A stretch of DNA of 64,000 nt from assembly GCA_028693055.1 (NCBI GenBank), contig JAQUWD010000001.1, positions 62,001-126,000 on the forward strand, read 5' to 3'. The DNA comes from Eubacteriales bacterium. Lineage in GTDB: Bacteria; Bacillota; Clostridia; Christensenellales; Aristaeellaceae. The notes under the pieces are model-generated. The model did not search any database. It saw nothing but the letters and a program-made list of their open reading frames with translations, and had not been told where the DNA came from. Shown in pieces: positions 59,101 to 64,000 of this stretch. The translations under genes and the position numbers were made by a program. Numbering within the stretch: position 1 is the first letter of the stretch; each line of letters starts with the position of its first letter.

Positions 59101-59907
59101 GCGTTTGAAAAGGATTTCGCCTCCGGCTCCACCCCTGTAGCGCTGGCAGCCCAAGAGCTGGTTCGGGCTTTACGGCAAAGCGACTGTAGCCTTCGAGTGC
59201 AGCAAAAGGCCATGCTCATGATGGATGATTTCTTTGCCACCTTTGCTACCGAAACCAAAGAGATCATGTCAAAAAGACGCGCACAGGGGCAGCTCTCCTA
59301 TGTGGAGGCACTGCTTACCTTCAATATTGGCTATCTGTTCTATCTCTGCGGGGTATTGCTCAACCGCGTCTGGCAGGAGGAAGAGCTGCGCGCCTTGCTG
59401 CCAAAACGGATGGAGCTGTGCATCGCGGGCAACGGCGGACAGTTTTTGAAGATTTTCGACCGGGAGCAGCTAAACGCGCTATGCCAAATCGCCTTAAGCG
59501 CCCTGCCGCCGGAGCATCCCGTAAAGACGCTGGCTCCCGTACAGAGCGCCAACCCCAAGGAAGAGGTGGCGTTGGGACTATTATATGACGAAGGCGAGCT
59601 GCAAAGCGCCATTCAAGCGACCCAGCGCTGGAACGGAACCATGCCGGACGAAGGCGAGCAGCCTGCCGAACCAAACCCGCTGACCGCATATCTGTACGGC
59701 TTTTGCCGCGCCTTCCCCCAAGCGGCCGAGATGCTGCTAGGCAGCGTGTGCGATACCGACCCGACCAACGGCGCGCCCAGACTAAGCCCAACCGCCCAGC
59801 TGGAGCTTAGAACCATAGCAGAAAACGAAAACGGTAAAACCCCGGAGGATGATTTCGCCACCTACACGCGCTGCTTTGCGGGGCTGAAGAGACTATGGAA
59901 AATCTGA
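56116..59907 (+). CDS. Large protein with C-terminal actin/Hsp70-like (ASKHA) ATPase domain (cytoskeletal operon, gene 4)
   Basis: A 1263-aa protein. The N-terminal ~330 residues are not recognised. Residues ~340-384 are a low-complexity Pro/Ser/Gly/Ala linker encoded by the minisatellite at 57133-57267. A beta-rich part (~390-730) follows, then an ASKHA domain: phosphate loop 1 VIGLDFGSISTTVML (~737), phosphate loop 2 LNLDLGGSTADISLW (~949) and adenosine loop MELCIAGNGGQFLKIF (~1099). The order and spacing fit Hsp70/actin-like ATPases and resemble SrfB-type virulence-factor proteins. The ATG at 56116 overlaps the tubulin-like stop; GAGGAGG is upstream. It probably hydrolyses ATP to assemble or move something at the membrane. 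Confidence 0.78.
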   Translation: MNDPKKALDENTPYVTLLPPMDEGFHIGYQANPGICCDGSQKPREWLENMAKYLHAQGEDVGYSIPDVLASEQQLRRLSRLPRETAMKHQEMLDYRGVLVLLLLWDTLAKRPKETVLGIERVGTAETGFTRAVIAALPPSRTKDGLTIVTLAAPEGEKPDAVPLCLLSRAMVLSPAANMSDLSGLLPPSVKWYHDKRFHDPCAYLSEEQRTILLLRLRFLQAMNENPSLHSPLYSPDAQLRALLQQLIDDVLAQREEWRNRLLQGDRAAEQELRTRILLVYGAALRKEPMALTERIARMDSKAMAENFLLKHFLPSDFGDSNQWNAGAIGGENGAGALFAGPSVRPPSAGPSAGPSVRPPSAGSPSAGSPSAGSPSAGPSAGSPVGPGAIFWLRNTAIARRSDAFLLEPTGAEGEGEVVAHEAREIALLDRYDEEWRKGIAGILNQLLKDTENRTRIHPLMRTLLARWKTEYDATPTRGEKALELHFPDDTASPTLLPLVMELLGEEAAACARKPFSDCLTLIEGGDASLLGGSLDKSDCVVEGTSGNHVIRYLPPLSLEMVGWLQKQGERGDPCAPTLNGMRCRLSTDGQRLEARFSLICRLNTEDGSIPGSVLFVREYALRQSPEDGGAFVLPAAALPSVTVWPNVRLSAQRWRQYYVHAHHPDAFDVLALTDSGWVQGELHSAEGEIARRQERRRSWRTACVSRFPAFVGLRRGKLCLGALINDQPMRLLRHEEPAVIGLDFGSISTTVMLRQGEKVQAASLPEGLHNTLLCPDSSSDEALGEELIPKTALTAEQRFFYSVLDLFTDDPEQWRQPLLDGHIYYPTGESALTRKNEGTLYYDLKWSEEEYVLRSLRLFLKQVMLQASLAARLAGSDSVSWRISMPGAMPLHRRQAYLDMMRGLCREVGEECGLPLNKNCPPVLYAAEDQADGLYFRFRNEVNARGGYLNLDLGGSTADISLWLNGAAHATAECSLLLGCRKILFASVINGHIDAFEKDFASGSTPVALAAQELVRALRQSDCSLRVQQKAMLMMDDFFATFATETKEIMSKRRAQGQLSYVEALLTFNIGYLFYLCGVLLNRVWQEEELRALLPKRMELCIAGNGGQFLKIFDREQLNALCQIALSALPPEHPVKTLAPVQSANPKEEVALGLLYDEGELQSAIQATQRWNGTMPDEGEQPAEPNPLTAYLYGFCRAFPQAAEMLLGSVCDTDPTNGAPRLSPTAQLELRTIAENENGKTPEDDFATYTRCFAGLKRLWKI
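57133..57267 (+). repeat. In-frame minisatellite of 12- and 15-bp units
   Basis: Ten tandem units fill 135 bp with unit lengths 12, 15, 12, 12, 15, 15, 15, 15, 12, 12. The main types are GCAGGACCGTCC, GCAGGATCGCCGTCC (three identical in a row, 57199-57243) and GTAAGACCGCCGTCC. All unit lengths are multiples of three, so changes in copy number keep the frame and alter only the length of the Ala-Gly-Pro-Ser linker in the ATPase. Confidence 0.95.
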
Positions 59908-59924
59908 TAAATACAGGAGAGCCT

Positions 59925-60914
59925 ATGCTTATGACGCCATTGGTCAGCATCTGCACCACCACCTATAACCACGAAAAGTATCTGGAAAAGGCGCTGGAAA
60001 GCTTCCTGAAGCAGAAAACCAGCTTTCCCTTTGAAATATTGATTCATGACGACCATTCCTCGGACGGAACCGTAGAAATCATTCAGCGGTACGCGGCCCG
60101 GTACCCGGAAATCGTGAAGCCGCTGTACGAGGAGGTCAACCAATACTCCCAGAACGTTCCCATCAACGAAACCTTCAACTTTCCCCGGGCGCAGGGCAAG
60201 TATATCGCGCTGTGCGAGGGGGATGACTATTGGACGGACGAGGGCAAGCTGCAAGCGCAGGCGGATTATATGGAAGCCCACCCTGACTGTACCTTCTGCT
60301 TTACCAACGGGATAATTGAGGATCAGACCGGGGCGAGACAGCCCCGGGAATTCATCCCCTACCGGGAGGAGGAACGCACCCATTACTATGCCGCCGATCA
60401 CCGCTACGAGCTGGGTGAAATGTGCGAGCTGAACTTTGTGCCTACCGCCACCTTCTTCTTCCCTCGGGCGGTACTGATGGGAATGCCGAGCTGCTTTGGA
60501 GATAAAATGTGCCAGCACGGAGATTTAAAAATGCGGCTCTTCTTCACCGCCGCCGGATACGGCATGTATCTTCACCGCTTTACCTGCGTATACCGGGAAA
60601 ACGTAGCCGGCAGCGCTTTTCAGGTATGGACAAAGGAAAGTGCGGCGCTGACCGCCCGCCGTGCCGCCACCGTGACGGAAATGCTGCGGGACGTGGACGA
60701 GTATAGCCGTCACCGCTATACACCCCAGGTGCGCAAGCTAATGGATCGCTATTTATACGTGGAGCTGTGGAATACAGACCAAGCGGCGCCGCTGAAAAAT
60801 CCCGATCTGCAAAGAGCGTATCGGCAGCTTACCGCTACCCAAAAGCTGAAATACCATTTGAAGCGACTTCTGCCCCGAAGGTTCGTCGACGGGCTGAAGC
60901 GCATCGTACACTGA
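59925..60914 (+). CDS. GT2-family glycosyltransferase
   Basis: A 329-aa GT-A-fold enzyme. PLVSICTTTYNHEKYLEKAL is the N-terminal strand, LIHDDHSSDGTVEI carries the first acidic group and IALCEGDDYWTDEGK the metal-binding DxD-like motif; GDLKMRLFF is the likely acceptor-side loop. The ATG at 59925 is chosen because AGGAG lies 5 nt upstream; an ATG at 59931 is equally possible, and the frame extends to 59895 over the preceding gene. It is 17 nt after the ATPase gene and may belong to its transcript, modifying an envelope polymer or protein. Its acceptor is unknown. Confidence 0.88.
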   Translation: MLMTPLVSICTTTYNHEKYLEKALESFLKQKTSFPFEILIHDDHSSDGTVEIIQRYAARYPEIVKPLYEEVNQYSQNVPINETFNFPRAQGKYIALCEGDDYWTDEGKLQAQADYMEAHPDCTFCFTNGIIEDQTGARQPREFIPYREEERTHYYAADHRYELGEMCELNFVPTATFFFPRAVLMGMPSCFGDKMCQHGDLKMRLFFTAAGYGMYLHRFTCVYRENVAGSAFQVWTKESAALTARRAATVTEMLRDVDEYSRHRYTPQVRKLMDRYLYVELWNTDQAAPLKNPDLQRAYRQLTATQKLKYHLKRLLPRRFVDGLKRIVH

Positions 60915-60940
60915 TCTGAGCTTTGGAAGGAGGCGCAGCC

Positions 60941-61873
60941 ATGAATTTCCCGGCAACGCCCATACAGCGGCTGTATACGGACAGCCGCGGCAATACCCTC
61001 TGGATGAAGCGGGACGATCTGCTGCCCTTTTCCTTTGGCGGCAACAAGGCCCGCATCGCCGCCGAATTGATGGCGGATATGAAGGCGCAAGGCAAAAACC
61101 ATATGATCGCCTACGGCAACGCCCGCTCCAACCTATGCCGGGTGCTGAGCAACCTGTGCGCAATGGAAAGCGTGCCCTGCACCATTCTATCCCCGGCGGA
61201 CGACGACGGCAGCCGACAGTTGAGCTATAACCTGCTGATGTCCCGTTTTTTTGGCGCGGAAATCGTGCCTTGCTTAAAAACCGACGTAGCTAGCGCCGTG
61301 GACGCGGCTTTTGCAGACAGCAGAAAAAGAGGGCTGCGCCCCTACTATCTGTACGGCGACCGCACCGGCGGCGGCAATTTGGAGCCTCCGACGCGGGCCT
61401 ATCAAAAGGTCTGGCAAGAGCTGCAAGCCCAGCAAAAGGCCATGGGCATTGTGTTTGACGAGCTGTTCCACGCCTCGGCTACAGGCATGACCCAGTCCGG
61501 GTTGCTCGTGGGGCAAGCGCTGTATGGCGGCGAAACGCACATACACGGTATTTCCGTCGCCCGTGACGAAGCGTCGGGAATCGTCCATATCAAGGCATAC
61601 CTGAGCGCAGCGCTGGGACGAGCCGACGCGCCCATCTCCTTTATCGACCGCTACGCGCTTGGCTACGGACAGTACACTGCCGAAATGGTCGACTGCACAG
61701 CCGGCTTGATAAAGCAGCACGGGATCCCGCTGGATCTGACCTATACGGGCAAAGCCTTTTACGGCATGCTTCAGGAAATCCAACGGCGAGAGCTTGCGAA
61801 CAAGCAGATTCTGTTTCTGCACACAGGGGGAACGCCGCTATTCTTTGATAAGGCAGAGGAAATCCTTCAATAA
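60941..61873 (+). CDS. PLP-dependent deaminase-like enzyme (ACC deaminase / D-cysteine desulfhydrase family)
   Basis: A 310-aa fold-type II PLP enzyme. The Schiff-base Lys is in FGGNKARIA (~37), the phosphate-binding part is ASATGMTQSGLLVG (~190), and the C-terminal LHTGGTPLFFD is the usual end of D-cysteine desulfhydrase or 1-aminocyclopropane-1-carboxylate deaminase. It probably removes ammonia or sulfide from a D-amino acid. The ATG at 60941 has GGAAGGAGG 7 nt upstream and is 26 nt after the GT2 gene. Its substrate is unknown. Confidence 0.88.
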   Translation: MNFPATPIQRLYTDSRGNTLWMKRDDLLPFSFGGNKARIAAELMADMKAQGKNHMIAYGNARSNLCRVLSNLCAMESVPCTILSPADDDGSRQLSYNLLMSRFFGAEIVPCLKTDVASAVDAAFADSRKRGLRPYYLYGDRTGGGNLEPPTRAYQKVWQELQAQQKAMGIVFDELFHASATGMTQSGLLVGQALYGGETHIHGISVARDEASGIVHIKAYLSAALGRADAPISFIDRYALGYGQYTAEMVDCTAGLIKQHGIPLDLTYTGKAFYGMLQEIQRRELANKQILFLHTGGTPLFFDKAEEILQ

Positions 61874-61935
61874 GCGGCGGCTCAAGGGGACAGGATTATT
61901 ACGTCGGTAGGCTCCCTCTCTGTACCTGCGTTGCG

Positions 61936-62109
61936 CTAACGGCAAAGCAGGGCCTTTGTAACCGCTGCAATATCGCCCTTGATGCAGATCGATTTGTTTT
62001 CGATTTCTTTGGGAGCATAGGCGTCCTCCAGATTAAGGCAGGCGTAGGTTGCCTTCGGCCAGCCGTAGGTCATTTGCCAGAAGGGTAATTTGATAATGGT
62101 CGGGGTGTT
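61936..62109 (-). pseudogene. C-terminal gene remnant, possibly of a macrodomain-linked (class M) sirtuin
   Basis: On the minus strand a 57-codon frame without start ends in TAG at 61936-61938 and is bounded upstream by an in-frame TAG at 62110-62112. It reads IIKLPFWQMTYGWPKATYAC, LNLEDAYAPKEIENKSICIK and GDIAAVTKALL. The segments PFWQMT and NKSICIKGDI look like the C-terminus of a Sir2-type protein of the clostridial class linked to macrodomains, as far as I recall the family. The rest of the gene is missing, so it is a deletion remnant. Confidence 0.5.
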
Positions 62110-62112
62110 CTA

Positions 62113-62365
62113 TTTATTGCGCACCATGAATCATGATCCCCAACGTCAATCCCCTGTCGTTGTCAAAACCCCTGCTGCTTCAAGGAGTTTCGTACATTAT
62201 ATAATTAGTTGCATGGTACTTCTGGTTTATCATCGTTTTAATAAGCGTCTCATAGAGATGGACCGTTTCGCAGGGTTAGTGCAAAAAGCACTTACGCAAA
62301 TCGTCTTTGCGGAAAGCTGTCATTCCATCGGTTTGCAAAAGTTATTATAGGTTGGTAGTAACGCT
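62113..62365. other. AT-rich intergenic stretch without supported gene
   Basis: About 250 bp, clearly more AT-rich than the left part of the window. A plus-strand frame of 86 codons exists but has no Shine-Dalgarno sequence or family character. No convincing terminator for the surface-protein gene was found. It may be the scar of a deletion or insertion. Confidence 0.4.
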
Positions 62366-64000
62366 CTAAGGTTGTGGATTTTTAATTCGCTTTTTCTGCA
62401 ACATTGTGAAAATCCCTAGCCCACCTATCAAGCAGCCCACCATCCAAAGCAAGGGATTGCTAGTGTCGCCGGTTTGCGGAAGAGCAACTGGTTCAGTAAC
62501 ATATAGCGTAGCAATAGCCGATTCAAGCGTATTGTTTTGTACATCGGTGATGAAACATTTATATTGAAAGCCATTGCTTTCTTGTGAAATAGGTGTGACA
62601 TTATAGCATGTATCGTTTTCACCGCTTAGCATCTGCCAACCGGACCCATCATTTCGGTGGCTATACCATTGATAAGTCAATCCATCACCTGTGGCGGATA
62701 CACTGAATGCTGCCTGCTGACCCACCACAACGTGTTGATTTGTTGGCTGCATGGTAATCTGAATTGCATTCTCATAGCTTGCTATAGCGGTTACGGCTAC
62801 TGCGGGCATGACCAACCTTGTCATTTCAGAGGTTGCGGATGTGTCGTCAACGAAAGTCACAGCCGAACTGAACGTCCACTTTTGAAAGCGTCTTCCCTTT
62901 GGGGGAGTGTTTGCCGTAAGGGTGACGCTTTCACCGGCTGCATAATACCCGCTGCCTGTGCCATTGTTTACCTGTAATTGATAAGTCACGGCAGGCAATG
63001 ATGTAACAGCAAACCATAGGTCAATATTCGCTAAGGTAGCGTTGCTTTCATTGCAAATTGATAGTGTGGAACGATATGTCCCAATATCCAGTCCACCTTT
63101 GGGTCGAATCCCAAAGGTCTTGCTTTGCGATACGGCAATGCTTGCGATGCTGTCGTTGCCAGCCTGTGGGGAAGTCGCTGAAAAAACCATTTCAAATGCG
63201 TTGGATGATTGGGAAAAAGTAAGATGCAGCTCTCCCGTAGGAACGTTGCCGGTGTTGGCAAGGGTGATTTGAAAGGGTGGGTTCAGCGCCCCATAGCCCA
63301 CTGGGTAGGAGCCAAGATCGCCGTTGCCCGCTTGGGTATTGATGGACAAATCTATGCTGCTGATGCCGGCCTCAACGGTCAATTGAAAGGCATGGGTTGC
63401 CGTAGAGCCGAAAATGTCTGATGCGGTAAGTGTGACGGGGTAGGTTCCCGCACCTAAACCCGCTAGAATTTGAAGCTGCTTTGTTTGGGCGTTCCAAGTA
63501 ATGTTCGAGCGCACAGGGCTGATGCTAATGGTTGGTAGATAGTAGCCGCCCAAGGTGTAAGCGCTAGTTGTGGTTGACGAATAGCCCTCGACCACTCGAA
63601 GGGATGTGTCGCCTGCAATAGAGGGCGGCGCGTAATTCCAATTCAGTTCCGTTTCTAACGCAGCCTCTCCACATAGACCGCCTTTTCTTCCAGCTGTGCC
63701 TAACTTAGCACCGCTTCCATACAGGTAATTTGCCATGCCTGCTGCGCCACCCGTTCCGGCAACAGTGCCTGCTTTGCCATCATCCGCATTGCTGGCGCTG
63801 TTGCCGTCACTGCCAGAAAGCCCGCCAGCATAGATCCCATGGGAATAGTAACTATTCGCGCTGTTGGAAGCCGCTGCGCCACCGCCACCACCGCCGCCAC
63901 TTTGAAACGTAGTGGGACCTTGACCACCGCCGCCACCGCCACCTCCGCTGGCTGCCGCCCAAATGGCGTTACTGTCTTCTGCGCCATTGCCACCGCCGCC
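62366..64000 (-). CDS. LPXTG-anchored surface protein with glycine-rich, Ig-like and InlB-repeat-like domains, 5' end outside window
   Basis: The frame is open to the window edge (about 544 residues seen), so the ATG at 63736 is internal, not the start. The first ~90 visible residues are very glycine-rich with two G7 runs. Next come beta-sandwich domains, a divergent InlB B-repeat-like part (YYAAGESVTLTANTPPKGRR, FQKWTF), an Ig-like domain (VVVGQQAAFSVSATGDGLTY), and the sorting signal: ALPQTGDTS, a hydrophobic helix and a basic KKRIKNPQP tail. Sortase should attach it to peptidoglycan. Base use is less GC-rich than in the left half of the window. Confidence 0.88.
   Translation of the reverse strand, partial: GGGGNGAEDSNAIWAAASGGGGGGGGQGPTTFQSGGGGGGGAAASNSANSYYSHGIYAGGLSGSDGNSASNADDGKAGTVAGTGGAAGMANYLYGSGAKLGTAGRKGGLCGEAALETELNWNYAPPSIAGDTSLRVVEGYSSTTTSAYTLGGYYLPTISISPVRSNITWNAQTKQLQILAGLGAGTYPVTLTASDIFGSTATHAFQLTVEAGISSIDLSINTQAGNGDLGSYPVGYGALNPPFQITLANTGNVPTGELHLTFSQSSNAFEMVFSATSPQAGNDSIASIAVSQSKTFGIRPKGGLDIGTYRSTLSICNESNATLANIDLWFAVTSLPAVTYQLQVNNGTGSGYYAAGESVTLTANTPPKGRRFQKWTFSSAVTFVDDTSATSEMTRLVMPAVAVTAIASYENAIQITMQPTNQHVVVGQQAAFSVSATGDGLTYQWYSHRNDGSGWQMLSGENDTCYNVTPISQESNGFQYKCFITDVQNNTLESAIATLYVTEPVALPQTGDTSNPLLWMVGCLIGGLGIFTMLQKKRIKNPQP

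Noticed and set aside
54479-59907. The tubulin-like and actin-like genes considered as a phage or plasmid partition (TubZ/ParM/PhuZ) system.
   Set aside because: No phage structural, replication or integrase genes and no centromere-like repeats surround them, and an exported and a membrane protein are coupled instead.
62090-62350. An 86-codon plus-strand frame in the intergenic region.
   Set aside because: No Shine-Dalgarno sequence and no recognisable protein; its beginning overlaps the gene remnant on the other strand.

Overview
The window looks like a chromosomal segment of a spore-forming, anaerobic Gram-positive bacterium of the class Clostridia with a fairly GC-rich genome (judged by eye). 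Evidence: a full-length spoIVA, a YlbJ-like sporulation membrane protein, a YlbF-family protein, a rubrerythrin, two LplB/YtcP-type sugar permeases with a YesM/YesN-type two-component system, and an LPXTG surface protein. I cannot name the genus. No rRNA, tRNA, CRISPR array, insertion sequence or prophage structural gene was recognised.

Layout. 1-2037: the N-terminal part of a GH20-like glycosidase and prs. 2038-3063: a YlbJ-like protein, convergent with a long minus-strand block. 3002-22118 (minus): ppk1, cysE, cysS, a comEA-like gene, leuA, then an exopolysaccharide-type glycan locus (phosphoglycosyl transferase, sugar-nucleotide epimerase-like SDR, four GT4 glycosyltransferases), a five-repeat BIG2 surface protein, pgsA, a degenerate M20-like protein, a GT-C-like membrane protein, a 72-aa protein and a GtrA-family protein. 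Many junctions are ATGA or TAATG overlaps, so much of this block is probably co-transcribed. 22267-30633 (minus): a carbohydrate-uptake operon with sensor kinase, AraC-type response regulator, two permeases, a binding protein and a GH13 alpha-glucosidase. 30966-35438: spoIVA (minus) and ylbF-like, mltG and a U32 peptidase-family gene (plus).

35453-42544 (minus) is a compact accessory cluster behind a perfect consensus promoter (TTGACA-N17-TATAAT) that overlaps a palindromic operator. It encodes a TetR-GNAT fusion, two small proteins, a flavodoxin-family protein, a GNAT-YoaP protein, a GNAT-CAT fusion, a 59-aa membrane protein, an ABC-2 exporter and a DUF3795 protein. It resembles a self-regulated detoxification or resistance module. 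42781-51675 holds a large membrane protein, a secreted GH3 enzyme, a secreted CHAP-like hydrolase, rubrerythrin, a secreted metallo-beta-lactamase-fold protein and a GT4 enzyme.

The most unusual region is 51713-59907 (plus): a lipoprotein-like secreted protein, a four-helix membrane protein, a tubulin/FtsZ-like GTPase and a 1263-aa protein with a C-terminal actin/Hsp70-fold (ASKHA) ATPase. The ATPase carries an in-frame minisatellite. Tubulin-like and actin-like NTPases next to a membrane protein and an exported protein suggest an uncharacterised envelope-linked cytoskeletal or assembly system; this is inference. A GT2 glycosyltransferase and a PLP-dependent deaminase-like gene follow. The window ends with a gene remnant and the C-terminal part of a glycine-rich LPXTG protein.

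A dispersed intergenic repeat of 133 bp occurs at 24009-24141 and 49088-49220, with a half copy at 37885-37951. Each copy ends in a terminator-like hairpin. A separate palindromic terminator sequence is shared between 22208-22243 and 30910-30944.
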